64,000 bases of DNA from Planctopirus ephydatiae (lineage in GTDB: Bacteria; Planctomycetota; Planctomycetia; Planctomycetales; Planctomycetaceae). The position numbers were made by a program, and so were the translations under genes. The notes under the pieces are model-generated. The model had not been told where the DNA came from and did no database searches. It was given only the letters and a program-made list of their open reading frames with translations. Below, one piece after another: positions 10,985-21,509 of the stretch. Location: NCBI RefSeq assembly GCF_007752345.1, contig NZ_CP036299.1, forward strand, positions 4,126,001 through 4,190,000, in the 5' to 3' direction. Within the stretch, counting starts at the first letter, position 1. Each line of letters starts with the position of its first letter.

Positions 10985-13900
10985 ATGACTACCTACCCGT
11001 GGAAACGCTTTTGGTGCAATCGAGAAGATGGATTCACTTTGGATGATGACGGCTATCTTCACGACCCAGACAGCAAATACGGCACCCACTTCAATCCACA
11101 CATTGCGCCGCTATCCGCATTCACAGACTATCCGTGCCTTGTGATGCTTGGCGAGCCGGGCATTGGAAAATCGACGGAGTTTCAAGCAGAGGTTCAACGA
11201 ATCACCCAGGCATCTGCGCTTCGTTGCGACATAGTTCGCATCGATCTCAAGGAATATCAGACCGATGGACGTTTGGTAGCCGATGCCTTTGAGAATGACA
11301 TCGTACAACAGTGGGTCAGCGGAAGTCACAGCCTATACCTGTTCTTTGACAGCCTCGATGAGGGTCGACTCGAAGTTCGCAACATTGCCAATATTCTGGC
11401 GGGCCAGTTGAAACGTCTCGCTTCCGACGCATCCCGTTTGCGCATCCGAATCGCTTGTCGGACGGCAGAGTGGCCTGCAACACTGGAAGATTCGCTCAAA
11501 ACGATATGGGGAGTAGAGGGAGTTGCTGTACTTGAACTCACCCCTTTGCGACGACGTGATGTCATTTCCGCCGCAGAGATCGAAAGCATCAATCCACAAC
11601 CGTTATTGGAAGAAATTCGCTTAAAGGAAGTTCAACCATTTGCCATCAACCCGATTACGTTAAGATTTTTGCTGAAGCTTTATGCACGATCATTCCAACT
11701 TCCCATGACTAAGCAAGCCATCTACGAAGCTGGTTGCCTCACCTTGTGCGACGAAAGCAGCCAAAGTCGACGTGATTCGGTTCATTTCGGACGGAGATCA
11801 AAAGCACAACGCCTTCAAATCGCTAGTCGCATCGCCGCATTTACCATCTTCTCAGGTCGTTCGACGATTGATCTCGCCGCTGGCCACGACCCGAATACGG
11901 CCGCAATAACTATCGCAGATATTGCAGGCGGTTGGGAAATGGTTGGCGAAGACCGATTCGATGTTATGGAGGCGGATGTTCGCGAGGTGCTTGGCACGAC
12001 ATTGTTTTCTGGCCGTGGGGCCGAAAAGCTGGGGTTCGCCCATTGGTCCTTTGCTGAATTCTTGGCAGCAAGATACATCCATGAACGCCATATTGACGAC
12101 ACACAAATAAGCAGTCTTATCTTCCACCCGGAAAACGAAACGAGAGTTGCGCCGCAACTTGAACAAACTGCCGCGTGGATCGCAGTCGGAAACAATCATC
12201 TTTTCGAACGAATGATGGCGGGTGATCCCCACATACTTTTAAGAGGCGATGTATCGACGACTGACGATTCCATGAAACAGCGTTTACTTTGCAGACTGAT
12301 CGAAGGATTTCAGAACGACGAGCTTGATGACTCTGATTGGGACCTCCGAAAGCACTATCACAAATTATCACATGCTGGACTTTCAACTCAACTTAAGACG
12401 CTGCTACTTGACAGAAACCAGAAAATGGTTACACGTCGATTCATAGTGAAAATAGCTGAAGCATGCCAGCAAACCGGATTGCTGAGCACTTTGATAACAG
12501 TTGCCCTCGACAATTCCGACGATCCGCATATTCGAGCACAGGCTTGCCATGCGATCATTACGATTGGGGACGACATCTCGATTAAGGCTCTGCGTCCACT
12601 CGCACTTGGGCAGGGCGGGAAAGATCCTGACGACGACTTGCGGGGTTATGCTTTACGCGGACTGTGGAGTCGTCGACTAATGACAGCCGATGAATTGTTC
12701 AATAACCTAGTCTTGCCGAAACAGAGGTCCCTATACGGCGCTTATCGGATGTTTCTGTTTTCGGATCTAGAGAAGCAGTTGACTCCGGGCGATCTCCTGC
12801 CTGGAATGCGCTGGTGTAACCGGTGCACATCCGAGAACGACGATATTGATGACTTCCGACATGCAAGAGCAGAGATCGTGCGACAATCTATGACACATCT
12901 CGACAATTCTGAACTGTTGAAAGAGATATCCACGCACATAGTATCTAAATTCGAGAGATACGAACAATTCCATATGGATGAATATCGAACGACATCGACG
13001 GAGGATCGACGGAAACTATTATCGACGATTGTGAATCAAATGAACAACCCCAATAATCGTGTGTGGAGCTTAGCATCGCTGACCCTTACCGAAGACCTAG
13101 AGTGGCTATTCATACAAGCAAATGCAGCAGAGTCTATAAAAAGGCAGGAGTGCTGGGCACATTTATCCCGTATTCTTTTTTTGCAAAGCGATCGATCGAA
13201 ATTGGATCAAGTCCTCGATCATTGCAGATCAAACCAAATACTTCACGACGCCTTCCTTGATCTCCTTGGACCGGTGAAACTCGATTCCGAGATCGCCGGC
13301 AGGATGAGGTTGGCACACACCACGTCTCTGGAATTAGAGCAGGAGATGCGAGAGCATCGCCGACCGCGGCTAATCGATCCCCCACCTTCCCAACGAATCG
13401 AAGAGTCGTTGTCGAAGTTTGAAAGCGGTGACTTGAATGGCTGGTGGGTACTCAACAACGAACTGCAACTGGAACCTGCGGGTACGATCTATTTGCATCA
13501 GTTGAATGACGACCTGACAGAGTTTCCAGGATGGAACCACGCGAACGATGACGTGAGGAATCGGATTCTCGCTGCGGCCAAGTCATACCTTACGCAATGG
13601 AAGTCCAATCCAATTGATTGGATTGGAACGCAGACGATTCATTATCCCGATTTCTCGGGATACCGTGCTCTGATTCTGATCGAGAAATTCGACCCTGCAT
13701 TCCTTGCGTGTTTGACGGAGGAACATTGGGCCAATGTCGCTCCTGCCATCCTCGGGTTCCTCGCTTCTTCGGCAAGCGGGAACGGAACTGAAGCACGTCA
13801 GCAACGGCTGGTTGCTATGGCATACAAACAGGCTCCTGAAGCAGTCATCACGCCACTCATCACCTTGATCGATCGAGAAAATGCGAATGAGCAGAGTTCC

Positions 13901-15175
13901 CACCTGTCTGTACTCCGGCGAATTGAGCAGTGCTGGGATGATCGATTGATGAGGCGATTATGCGAAAAAGTGAGAGATCATGCACTCAAGCCATCAAGTC
14001 TGGGAGATTTACTCAGTGAGCTAATAAGTCGGGGGAGCAAGGAAGCCGAAGCATTTGCCAAGTCCCTGATTGTGAAGCGATCGGACGATCATGCGAGAGC
14101 CATGGCGAAAGAGGCTGCGGAATCGCTTTGGCTGAGCGGCGAGCATTGTGGCTGGGAGATGCTTTGGCCGGAGTTCATGACAGATCGGTCCTTTTTCCGT
14201 GATGTTGCCAAAGCTGTTGCCATCAACATTAGATCCGAAGGACGGCGGACGACTGTTTTGAATGAAGCAGAGATAGCTGATCTCTACATATTGCTTTTGC
14301 AAGAGTTTCCGCTAAACGAAGACCCCACACACGAAGACGCTTACTGGGTTGGGCCGCGAGAGAGTGTTCAGAGCTATCGTGATGACATTCTGTCAGAACT
14401 GCGTGATCGTGGTACCCCTGCCGCCTCTGCGGCGATTGAACAAATTCAAAGAGCGTTTCCCAATCTAGAATTTCTTGGATGGACACTTCGAGCAGCAAAG
14501 CGAGTGACATTGCTCGCCACTTGGACACCACTAGCAATTGCTCAGATTCGAGACCTTACGCAACGACCGGCCACTCGTCTCGTGCGTAGCGGAAGAGAGT
14601 TGCAATCGGTAATTCTTGAATCGCTCGCAAGGCTTCAGCAGCGGTTGCACGGTGAGACACCTGCAGTATGCGACCTCTGGGACATGACCGCCAAGGATAA
14701 GTGGCAGCCAGTTGATGAAAACGCATTCTCCGACTATGTCAAACGTCACCTCGAAATCGACTTGAAGAGCTGTGGAATCGTATCATTACGAGAAGTTGAA
14801 CTCCGACGTGGAAACGGTATTAAAGGAGAACGGACGGACATTTACGTCACAGCGACAGTTCATGGGCAGGATTTGAACTCATTTGAATCGGTCCGAGTAA
14901 TTGTTGAAGTCAAGGGGTGCTGGAACAAAGAACTGAAGACGGCGATGGAATCGCAGCTCAAAAACCGCTATCTGAAGGAGAACGATTGCGGTTATGGCAT
15001 TTATGTAGTTGCATGGTTCGCATGCGACCAATGGGATGCCGCTGATCCACGAAAGAAAAAATGTGAACAGGGGCTACTGGCAGACGCACGTAACCTTTTT
15101 AATGCTCAGTGTCAAAGACTATCTAACGGTACTAAGCTATTGAAGTCGTTCATTGTGGACGCGTCATTGATATAA
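10985..15175 (+). CDS. NACHT-like STAND NTPase with C-terminal PD-(D/E)XK-like nuclease
   Basis: This 1396-residue protein has three parts. The NTPase starts almost at the N-terminus: Walker A GEPGIGKST at 56-64, Walker B LYLFFDSLDEG at 117-127, and a sensor-like RIACRTAEW strand near 152-160, followed by a winged-helix-like segment to about 380. Residues about 400-1240 are helical and look like HEAT-type repeats (for example DDPHIRAQACHAIITIGDD). The C-terminus resembles a PD-(D/E)XK fold: a helix (AFSDYVKRHLEIDL), D1285 in ERTDIYV, E1308-V-K1310 in VIVEVKG, then QLKNRY and GIYVVAW. Known relatives (STAND/NACHT, Avs-like) sense phage proteins and activate an effector; that role is inferred here. 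It is monocistronic and has no evident ribosome site. Codon use and flanks suggest acquisition. Confidence 0.85.
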   Translation: MTTYPWKRFWCNREDGFTLDDDGYLHDPDSKYGTHFNPHIAPLSAFTDYPCLVMLGEPGIGKSTEFQAEVQRITQASALRCDIVRIDLKEYQTDGRLVADAFENDIVQQWVSGSHSLYLFFDSLDEGRLEVRNIANILAGQLKRLASDASRLRIRIACRTAEWPATLEDSLKTIWGVEGVAVLELTPLRRRDVISAAEIESINPQPLLEEIRLKEVQPFAINPITLRFLLKLYARSFQLPMTKQAIYEAGCLTLCDESSQSRRDSVHFGRRSKAQRLQIASRIAAFTIFSGRSTIDLAAGHDPNTAAITIADIAGGWEMVGEDRFDVMEADVREVLGTTLFSGRGAEKLGFAHWSFAEFLAARYIHERHIDDTQISSLIFHPENETRVAPQLEQTAAWIAVGNNHLFERMMAGDPHILLRGDVSTTDDSMKQRLLCRLIEGFQNDELDDSDWDLRKHYHKLSHAGLSTQLKTLLLDRNQKMVTRRFIVKIAEACQQTGLLSTLITVALDNSDDPHIRAQACHAIITIGDDISIKALRPLALGQGGKDPDDDLRGYALRGLWSRRLMTADELFNNLVLPKQRSLYGAYRMFLFSDLEKQLTPGDLLPGMRWCNRCTSENDDIDDFRHARAEIVRQSMTHLDNSELLKEISTHIVSKFERYEQFHMDEYRTTSTEDRRKLLSTIVNQMNNPNNRVWSLASLTLTEDLEWLFIQANAAESIKRQECWAHLSRILFLQSDRSKLDQVLDHCRSNQILHDAFLDLLGPVKLDSEIAGRMRLAHTTSLELEQEMREHRRPRLIDPPPSQRIEESLSKFESGDLNGWWVLNNELQLEPAGTIYLHQLNDDLTEFPGWNHANDDVRNRILAAAKSYLTQWKSNPIDWIGTQTIHYPDFSGYRALILIEKFDPAFLACLTEEHWANVAPAILGFLASSASGNGTEARQQRLVAMAYKQAPEAVITPLITLIDRENANEQSSHLSVLRRIEQCWDDRLMRRLCEKVRDHALKPSSLGDLLSELISRGSKEAEAFAKSLIVKRSDDHARAMAKEAAESLWLSGEHCGWEMLWPEFMTDRSFFRDVAKAVAINIRSEGRRTTVLNEAEIADLYILLLQEFPLNEDPTHEDAYWVGPRESVQSYRDDILSELRDRGTPAASAAIEQIQRAFPNLEFLGWTLRAAKRVTLLATWTPLAIAQIRDLTQRPATRLVRSGRELQSVILESLARLQQRLHGETPAVCDLWDMTAKDKWQPVDENAFSDYVKRHLEIDLKSCGIVSLREVELRRGNGIKGERTDIYVTATVHGQDLNSFESVRVIVEVKGCWNKELKTAMESQLKNRYLKENDCGYGIYVVAWFACDQWDAADPRKKKCEQGLLADARNLFNAQCQRLSNGTKLLKSFIVDASLI

Positions 15176-15311
15176 TCTTTCGTCCAGAGGGCTTTGCGTT
15201 TCAACGAATACAATATGTAGCTCAACTTGAAGTCCTCGTTTCCAAGGCGGCTGTATTACTAATTGCATGCGGCAAGAGCAACCGATATCCCCTTTGGCAG
15301 CAACTGAGTCT

Positions 15312-15520
15312 AACCCCTTCACCGTCATCAGCGGTGTCACTTTTGCCACGGGCCTGGCGATGCCGGCGGCGGTTAGGGTTTCCACGACGGGGGCAATTCC
15401 TTTGAAGGCGAAGGGGGCTTCTTGTTTGATGTCGGCCAGTTTGGCTTCGAGGATATCTCGGAGATGGCAGAAATCGAGTTCTTCAGGAGCGATTGAGGTT
15501 TTCCAGGATCGGAAATCGTT
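15312..15520 (-). pseudogene. rtcB: Decayed 3' end of rtcB (RNA ligase)
   Basis: The minus-strand frame, open from 15535 to the stop at 15164, reads SWKTSIAPEELDFCHLRDI, then EAPFAFKGIAPVVETL, then AGIARPVAKVTPLMTVKG. This matches the C-terminus of RtcB (…EAP-x-A[YF]K-x-I…VV…AGIA…VA…PL…VKG), where VKG is normally the last residues. The frame runs on past VKG, and upstream it meets a stop at 15536-15538 inside low-complexity intergenic-type sequence. The catalytic body is absent. RtcB joins RNA ends with a 3'-phosphate; this fragment cannot be functional. The identification rests on recalled family motifs, not a search. Confidence 0.65.
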
Positions 15521-15582
15521 GGAGGAAAAGCTCCCTCACCCTGCCCTCTCCCGGCGGACCGGAAGAGGGTTCCAGAGCAGAT

Positions 15583-15610
15583 GGTGCAATCCGTCGGAAC
15601 TTCTTGCACC
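15583..15610 (+). repeat. Palindromic repeat, family 2, copy 1
   Basis: A 28-base element with arms GGTGCAA and TTGCACC around CCGTCGGAAC-type loop sequence, followed by CCTACT. The same element occurs at 62840-62867 in inverse orientation and, with a shorter loop, at 62992-63017. Here both arms carry A/T changes relative to the other copies, so pairing is preserved. Confidence 0.7.
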
Positions 15611-15643
15611 CTACTTAATACATGCTAAATAATTCGCCAAATA

Positions 15644-15682
15644 TAATGCCCGTTATCGAGTAACTCTCAATAACGGGCATTA
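15644..15682 (-). terminator. 13-bp hairpin downstream of proS
   Basis: The arms TAATGCCCGTTAT (15644-15656) and its exact complement (15670-15682) flank a 13-base loop. The element lies 40 bases after the proS stop and is followed on the minus strand by A/T-rich sequence without a long T run, so it is a likely but not canonical terminator. Confidence 0.6.
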
Positions 15683-15721
15683 CATTCTGAACTCTGGACA
15701 AACCATTGACGCGGGCGGGAG

Positions 15722-17503
15722 TTACTCCGGCACGTGGGCGGCTTCTTCTTTTCGGCGGGTGGCGAGTTGTTCGAGAATTGCGCCAGCGGCGCCGGCGACC
15801 GGGATTTTGCTGGCTTCTGGAAGGTGGCGCCATTTGAGTTCGACCTGGCCTTCCTTTAATCCCTTTCCACCAATGACGACGCGGAGCGGAATGCCGATCA
15901 GGTCGGCGTCTTTGAACTTGACGCCGGGCCTTTGATCGCGGTCGTCGATGAGCAGATCGACACCAGCGGCTGTCAGTTCTTTTTCCAGTTGATTGACGAC
16001 TTCATCGACAGCCGGATCGTTCACACCAATCGTCGAAATGACGACGGAGTACGGAGCAATCGACAATGGTAAGACAAGACCATTGTCATCAAATTTGGTT
16101 TCGGCCATCGAGGCGAGAATCCGGTTCACGCCGATGCCATAGCAACCCATGATGAGTGGCTGCCGGGTGGCGGCTTCGTCGTCGTAGGTGGCATTGAGCG
16201 AAACGCTGTATTTCGTCCCCAGTTTGAAGACGTGGCCCACTTCGATCCCGTGGACGAGTTCGAGAGTCCCTTCACCACGCGGGCTGGGATCACCGGCAGC
16301 CGCATTGCGCAGGTCGAAGGTTTCATACTCACCTTCAGCCGTCCTGGGGAGATCGAAATCTCGCCCCAAGACGACGTTGGCCAGGTGATAATCCTCGGCA
16401 TTCGCACCGACAACGGCGGGCACGACCTGCGGGATATCGTGGTCGGCCACAAAGCGGCACTTCAGACCCACAGGCCCGGCAAAGCCAATGGGAGCACTGG
16501 AAACCTTGAAAACAGTCGCGGCATCGGCCATTTCCAGAGTTTTGGCACCCAGAGCGCGGCGAATCTTCCCTTCGTTTGCTTCGTGATCGCCTCGTAAGAG
16601 GACAGCCACAGGCTCACCATCAGCCAGAAAGATCAAGGTCTTGATCAGTTGTGTCGGCTGGCAGTTCAGCAGGCGGCACAGGGCATCGATACTCCCGACG
16701 TTGGGAGTATGCAGTTTTTCCGATGCGGGGAGAGCCGTATCAACTGGTTTGACCTGGCTGCGGACACGACCTGTCTCGGCACGCTCCAGATTGGCGGCGT
16801 AGCGTGTCTTGCGGCAGAAGACGATCTGGTCTTCGCCATTGGCAGCAGGGGCCATGAATTCGTGAGAGGCATCGCCACCAATGGGGCCGCTTTCGGCTTC
16901 GACCGGAAGATATTCCAGACCGCAGCGGGCAAAGATACGACAGTAAGCACGATAAATCTTCTGATAAGTCTCCGAGAGCGATTCGACCGAAGAGTGGAAG
17001 CTGTACGCATCCTTCATGAGGAATTCGCTGGTGCGCAACACTCCAAAGCGTGGCCGTTCTTCGTTACGGAATTTGGTTTGAATCTGGTAGACCGTCATAG
17101 GTAACTGGCGGTAGCTGCTGATGTGACGCGACATGAGGTCGGTCACGACTTCTTCGTGAGTGGGCCCCAGTGCCAGATGGACCTGATGATTCTGCCGGCG
17201 AATGTTGAAGTTGATCAGGACGTTGCCAAAGGCCTCTTTGCGGCCTGTCCGCTCGAAGAGATCGATGGGCTGGAGAGCGGGCATGAACATTTCGAGAGCG
17301 CCGGTGGCGTCCATCTCTTCGCGGATGATGGCTTCAATTTTGCGGATCGAACGCCAGCCCAGCGGCAAATAGGTGTAAGCTCCGGCCATCAGTTGACGCA
17401 CATAACCGGCACGCAGCATGAGCTGGTGGCTGGGAATTTCGGCATCCGAAGGATTTTCTTTGAGCGTGGGAATGAAAGACTGTGACCAGCGCACGAGTAA
17501 CAT
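15722..17503 (-). CDS. proS: Prolyl-tRNA synthetase
   Basis: ProRS charges tRNA-Pro in the cytoplasm. The 593-residue protein is the long bacterial type. The N-terminal class II core has [45 protein letters not shown], motif 2 with [26 protein letters not shown], then the YbaK-like editing insertion (about residues 235-385), motif 3 ([14 protein letters not shown]) and the anticodon-binding domain to the C-terminus. The ATG at 17503 abuts AAGG. A GTG three codons later gives the family-typical VRWSQSF start with AAGGA eight bases upstream and may be the real initiator. Divergent from proA. Confidence 0.95.
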   Translation of the reverse strand: MLLVRWSQSFIPTLKENPSDAEIPSHQLMLRAGYVRQLMAGAYTYLPLGWRSIRKIEAIIREEMDATGALEMFMPALQPIDLFERTGRKEAFGNVLINFNIRRQNHQVHLALGPTHEEVVTDLMSRHISSYRQLPMTVYQIQTKFRNEERPRFGVLRTSEFLMKDAYSFHSSVESLSETYQKIYRAYCRIFARCGLEYLPVEAESGPIGGDASHEFMAPAANGEDQIVFCRKTRYAANLERAETGRVRSQVKPVDTALPASEKLHTPNVGSIDALCRLLNCQPTQLIKTLIFLADGEPVAVLLRGDHEANEGKIRRALGAKTLEMADAATVFKVSSAPIGFAGPVGLKCRFVADHDIPQVVPAVVGANAEDYHLANVVLGRDFDLPRTAEGEYETFDLRNAAAGDPSPRGEGTLELVHGIEVGHVFKLGTKYSVSLNATYDDEAATRQPLIMGCYGIGVNRILASMAETKFDDNGLVLPLSIAPYSVVISTIGVNDPAVDEVVNQLEKELTAAGVDLLIDDRDQRPGVKFKDADLIGIPLRVVIGGKGLKEGQVELKWRHLPEASKIPVAGAAGAILEQLATRRKEEAAHVPE

Positions 17504-17883
17504 CCTTGAAATATGGCAGATAGCAACCGGGCTTAACGTGAATGGCGAGCAGGGATTGTAAAGAAGAGACGATTCTCTTGAAAGCGAGGTTCGTTCGCAG
17601 GCATCAGCCGCGCTGGCCGCTGCGGGGAGAGCAGCACTGGGATTAATTCAGGGCACGCGCTGTTCGAATTCGCGTGCTGGAATTGACCAGAAACGCCGGA
17701 ATTGACCGATTCCCCTGTTTCCGGGATGATTCCCCATGAACTTTGAGCGAACTTGAACCTGCCATCCTGATTTCGCGTCTGGCCTGAATTCTTGATTCAT
17801 CCGGCAATGAACAGGTTCTGGGCAGGAACTCCAAGACAGCCTCGATTGTTGAACTCCGCTATTCGTTTGGGAAATTTGTCGCG
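17504..17883. other. Divergent intergenic region between proS and proA
   Basis: Must contain both promoters. I see no clear hexamers, no leader RNA structure and no convincing small gene. Confidence 0.5.
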
Positions 17884-19140
17884 ATGTCCTGGCAAGCGTA
17901 CTCACAAGATATTGGTCAAGCGGCACGAAATGCTTCCGTGGCATTGCGGAATGTTTCCCCGGCCCGCAAGACTCAAGGTGTGCTGGCCATTGCCAGAGCC
18001 TTACGCAGCCAGTCGGCGGCGATTCTCGCTGCGAATGCGAAAGATATCGAAGCAGCACCTGGCTTTGGACTGAATTCGGCGGCGATTGATCGACTGCGAC
18101 TTTCGACAGACCGCATCGAGGCGATGGCGCGGGCCGTCGAAGAAGTAGCCGCACTCCCTGATCCTGTCGGAGCTGTGATTGATGGTTCGATTCGGCCAAA
18201 CGGGCTGCAGGTGCAGCGAATTCGAGTTCCACTGGGCGTGGTACTGTTCATTTACGAATCCCGTCCGAATGTGACGACAGATGCTGCCGCCTTATGCCTG
18301 AAGAGCGGGAATGCGGTGATTTTACGGGGTGGCAAAGAGGCTATGCACTCGAACCTGTGCCTGGGTGAAATTGTGCAGGGGGCTGTGGCTGAAGCGGGTT
18401 TACCCCCTGCCCTTGTCCAGATTGTCAATACACCAGCCCGGGAAGTGGTCGGAGAACTGCTGCGACTGAACACTCTGATTGATGTGGTGATCCCGCGTGG
18501 TGGGAAGTCGCTGATTGAGCGGGTGATGTCAGAAGCGACCATGCCGGTCATCAAGCATTACGACGGCGTTTGCCATGTCTATATCGACGCGAGTGCTGAT
18601 CTGGATATGGCCAGCCGGATTCTGGAAAACAGCAAATGCCAGCGAACCGGGGTCTGTAATGCGGCCGAATGCGTGCTGGTGCATACAGCGATTGCCGACA
18701 AGTTTCTGCCACGACTGGGCGAAATCATGTCCCGGCGCGGGCTCGAAGTGCGTGGGTGCTCGAAAACGTGCTCTTTGTTGCCAGAAGCTCAAGCGGCCCA
18801 GGAAAACGATTACCGCACAGAGTATCTGGACATGATCATTTCCTGCAAAGTGGTCGATTCTCTGGAGCAGGCAATTGGACATATCGAGATGTATGGTTCA
18901 CACCATACCGACTGCATTATTACCGATGATTACTCTGCTGCTCAGCAGTTTGTGCAGGAAGTCGATTCTGCGGCCGTCATGGTCAATGCCAGCACACGGT
19001 TTAATGATGGGGGAGAACTGGGCCTGGGGGCGGAAATTGGCATCAGCACCGATAAGTTTCATGCCCGTGGCCCTTGCGGACTAACTGAATTGACGAGTTA
19101 CAAGTATGTTGTTCGTGGCGCTGGGCAAATCCGCGGCTAA
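17884..19140 (+). CDS. proA: Glutamate-5-semialdehyde dehydrogenase (gamma-glutamyl phosphate reductase)
   Basis: ProA reduces gamma-glutamyl phosphate to glutamate semialdehyde with NADPH, the second step of proline synthesis. The 418-residue protein covers the full family. It carries [39 protein letters not shown] in the cofactor domain, [21 protein letters not shown], the catalytic cysteine in [17 protein letters not shown], and the terminal [40 protein letters not shown]. The N-terminus is normal for the family. proB is not in the window, so proA is separated from its pathway partner. The nearby proS is the only other proline-related gene and is divergent. Confidence 0.96.
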   Translation: MSWQAYSQDIGQAARNASVALRNVSPARKTQGVLAIARALRSQSAAILAANAKDIEAAPGFGLNSAAIDRLRLSTDRIEAMARAVEEVAALPDPVGAVIDGSIRPNGLQVQRIRVPLGVVLFIYESRPNVTTDAAALCLKSGNAVILRGGKEAMHSNLCLGEIVQGAVAEAGLPPALVQIVNTPAREVVGELLRLNTLIDVVIPRGGKSLIERVMSEATMPVIKHYDGVCHVYIDASADLDMASRILENSKCQRTGVCNAAECVLVHTAIADKFLPRLGEIMSRRGLEVRGCSKTCSLLPEAQAAQENDYRTEYLDMIISCKVVDSLEQAIGHIEMYGSHHTDCIITDDYSAAQQFVQEVDSAAVMVNASTRFNDGGELGLGAEIGISTDKFHARGPCGLTELTSYKYVVRGAGQIRG

Positions 19141-19262
19141 ACCAAAGAGAATGCCATACCGGTTGTCAACAGGGATGAGAGACGAGCAACGTATTGGCAG
19201 CGATTGGTTATTAGCAAAGAATTTCGACTGAATTTATCTCGACAGGGAAGTGGAGAGACAAC

Positions 19263-20390
19263 ATGGCCGATGTACTCAGCCAGTCGGAAGTAGAGACACT
19301 GCTGGCAGCACTCGATCCTGCTCCACGCAGTAATGCTGGAGCTGCCATGAGCGGCCCGGCACTCAGTTCGACACCGGTCCGTCGGCGAGAAAATGGGCCG
19401 CAGATCAGCGTCTACGATTTCAAGCGTCCCGAGCGTGTCAGTAAAGAACAGATGCGGGCGTTTCAGGCATTGCACGAAGGTTTCAGCCGGGAGTTTGGCG
19501 CTGCACTTTCGGGGATGCTGCGAGCGATTGTGGAAGTCAAACTGATCAGCGTGGATCAATTGACTTACAGCGAGTTTGTCTTCAGCCTGGAGAACCCCAC
19601 CTGCTTTAATCTCCTCGAATCAAAAGGTCTGGAAGGACATCTGATTCTGGATTTGAGTCCTTCGATCATCTTTCCGATTGTCGATCGTCTCTTAGGTGGT
19701 GGGAAAGAAAGCATCCCGAGCATTCCCAGTCGGCCACTGACTGAAATTGAACTGCAACTGGTTTCCCGGATCACATTGCTGGTGATCAATGGTCTTGAAA
19801 ACGCCTGGCATAACGTGTGCAGCCTGGGTTTAAAGGTCACGCAGATCGAGAGCAACCCTCAACTGGTGCAGATCGTGCCTCCCAACGAAGTGATTGTGCT
19901 GGTCAGTTTTGAGATCACGATGGGTGAAGTTCGCGGCATCATGAACCTGTGTATCCCGTTCAATACGATCGAGCCACTTTCCGGAAAATTCTCTTCGGAC
20001 ACATGGTCGGCCTATCAGAAGAAGGGACTCGATCCCAAACAGCGAGTGATTCTGGAAGACGGGCTTTCCAAGGCCGCCGTCAAAATGATTGTGAATCTGG
20101 CACACACTCGACTCACGGCGCGAGACCTGGCTCATCTGGCTGTGGGCGATGTGATCATGACTGAACACCCCAAAGAAGATGGGTTGGAAGTGGTGGTCGA
20201 GGGCTGCCCGATGTTTATGGCGAAGCCCGGTGCCGTGAAGGGGAAAAAGGCCATTCGCGTCACGGGAATGGTGGCCCACAGCCGAGATATTTTGCGGGAA
20301 AAGCTGCAAAGTGCCGCAGATTCATCGACCACTAAAACGATGCCAACTGTCACTGAACCGAAAACCAATCCACCCAAGCCGCGGACCTGA
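19263..20390 (+). CDS. fliM: Flagellar motor switch protein FliM
   Basis: FliM forms the C-ring with FliG and FliN and binds phosphorylated CheY to switch rotation. The 375-residue protein starts with the CheY-binding peptide form [13 protein letters not shown] and has a low-complexity linker. It then shows the middle domain ([44 protein letters not shown] through [23 protein letters not shown]), followed by the C-terminal SpoA/FliN-like domain ([49 protein letters not shown]). No other flagellar gene is nearby, which is unusual because fliM normally sits with fliN and fliL. It follows proA by 122 bases in the same direction. Confidence 0.93.
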   Translation: MADVLSQSEVETLLAALDPAPRSNAGAAMSGPALSSTPVRRRENGPQISVYDFKRPERVSKEQMRAFQALHEGFSREFGAALSGMLRAIVEVKLISVDQLTYSEFVFSLENPTCFNLLESKGLEGHLILDLSPSIIFPIVDRLLGGGKESIPSIPSRPLTEIELQLVSRITLLVINGLENAWHNVCSLGLKVTQIESNPQLVQIVPPNEVIVLVSFEITMGEVRGIMNLCIPFNTIEPLSGKFSSDTWSAYQKKGLDPKQRVILEDGLSKAAVKMIVNLAHTRLTARDLAHLAVGDVIMTEHPKEDGLEVVVEGCPMFMAKPGAVKGKKAIRVTGMVAHSRDILREKLQSAADSSTTKTMPTVTEPKTNPPKPRT

Positions 20391-20433
20391 TTGACATTTG
20401 TGGTGCCAGTTCGCCGATGCACGCTACGCCAGC

Positions 20434-20453
20434 CAATACATTAACGTGTATTG
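20434..20453 (+). other. Short perfect hairpin after fliM
   Basis: CAATACA and TGTATTG pair around TTAACG, 44 bases after the fliM stop. No T run follows, so it is only a weak terminator candidate; an operator for the following infC cluster is the alternative. Confidence 0.35.
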
Positions 20454-20682
20454 ATTTGTATCCACCGACAGATATGCTGACAGTGACAAACTGATCCACC
20501 GAAAATCGATGTCAAAAAACTTCAATTTGCGGCAACTTGTTGACTCAGTACGATTTCCGGTATAAATCAGTTGAGATAAGGCGCAGTCGAGAAGGGCAAT
20601 GCTTGCCAGACGCCAGCTCATGGCGGATTCCATGCAGTTTGCGGCCATTGGATATCTGAAATAACTTCTTTCCTTACTGGAG

Positions 20683-21201
20683 ATTACGGCAATCGAAACG
20701 ACGCATCGTATTAATGATCAGATTCGACTTTCCCCAATTCGGGTGGTTGATCACGAAGGGAAAATGCTGGGAGTCATTCCCACCTCGGAAGCCATGCGTG
20801 TGGCCCTGGAAGTTGGTATGGATCTCGTTGAGGTCGCTCCTGGCGAGCGTCCTCCAGTCTGCCGAATCATGGATTACGGCAAGTTCAAGTATGAACAGAA
20901 GAAAAAACACGCAAATTCGGCCAAGCAGCATCAGGTGCAGATTAAGGAAATCCGTCTCCGCCCTAAAACTGGTGAACACGACATCGAGTTTAAGGTGAAG
21001 CAGGCGAAGGAATTTCTGTCCCAAAAAGACAAAGTGAAGCTGAATATCATCTTTCGTGGTCGTGAAAATGCGCATCACGATCGCGGCAAAGAAATTCTCG
21101 CGAACATTATCCAGCAGTTGGCAGAGCACTGTAAAGTGGAGCAGATGCCCAAACTGGAAGGTGGACGCAACATGATTGCCGTACTGGCTCCCAAGACATA
21201 A
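20683..21201 (+). CDS. infC: Translation initiation factor IF-3 (non-AUG start)
   Basis: IF-3 binds the 30S subunit and checks start-codon choice. The product reads [33 protein letters not shown], then [29 protein letters not shown], and the C-domain [25 protein letters not shown] with GRENAH. The in-frame stop at 20662-20664 and the conserved HRINDQIR leave no ATG or family-compatible GTG. GGAG at 20679-20682 is followed by ATT at 20683 and ATC at 20692, the latter at a normal nine-base spacing. A rare AUU/AUC start is the known basis of infC autoregulation in enterobacteria; the same is inferred here. First gene of the infC-rpmI-rplT-pheS order. Confidence 0.93.
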   Translation: MTAIETTHRINDQIRLSPIRVVDHEGKMLGVIPTSEAMRVALEVGMDLVEVAPGERPPVCRIMDYGKFKYEQKKKHANSAKQHQVQIKEIRLRPKTGEHDIEFKVKQAKEFLSQKDKVKLNIIFRGRENAHHDRGKEILANIIQQLAEHCKVEQMPKLEGGRNMIAVLAPKT

Positions 21202-21509
21202 CACGTTGACTTAACAGCAGATGCAAACAGTCGAATTGCATCAGATACGTGATTATTCTGAGAGATCACCGGCTCACTCCCCCTGCTTTCCATCCATCGG
21301 CTCATTCATCATTCGGCGTTCTTGAGTGATTGAGCGCGATCGCTGGAAATTTACCGGGTCACTGAACTATACTCGCCTTTCCTGAATTAATGGCTTTTGA
21401 TCAGAGGAACAGATCCTTTGATGAAAGACTTTGTTGAGCCGCAGCAATTTCACTGCATTTCACGACAGACAGTCTGCCGACATGTTGGCAGCCAAAGTTG
21501 AGAAGAGTT
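21202..21509 (+). other. infC-rpmI intergenic leader
   Basis: The 308-base gap is long for this normally compact ribosomal operon. It holds TATACT at 21368-21373, a good -10 match, but no matching -35 at 16-18 bases. An internal promoter or an L20-binding leader for rpmI-rplT is possible; I could not draw a convincing conserved structure. Confidence 0.35.

Noticed and set aside
16232-17104. Long open frames antisense to proS
   Set aside because: They lie wholly within the proS gene and have no protein-family features.
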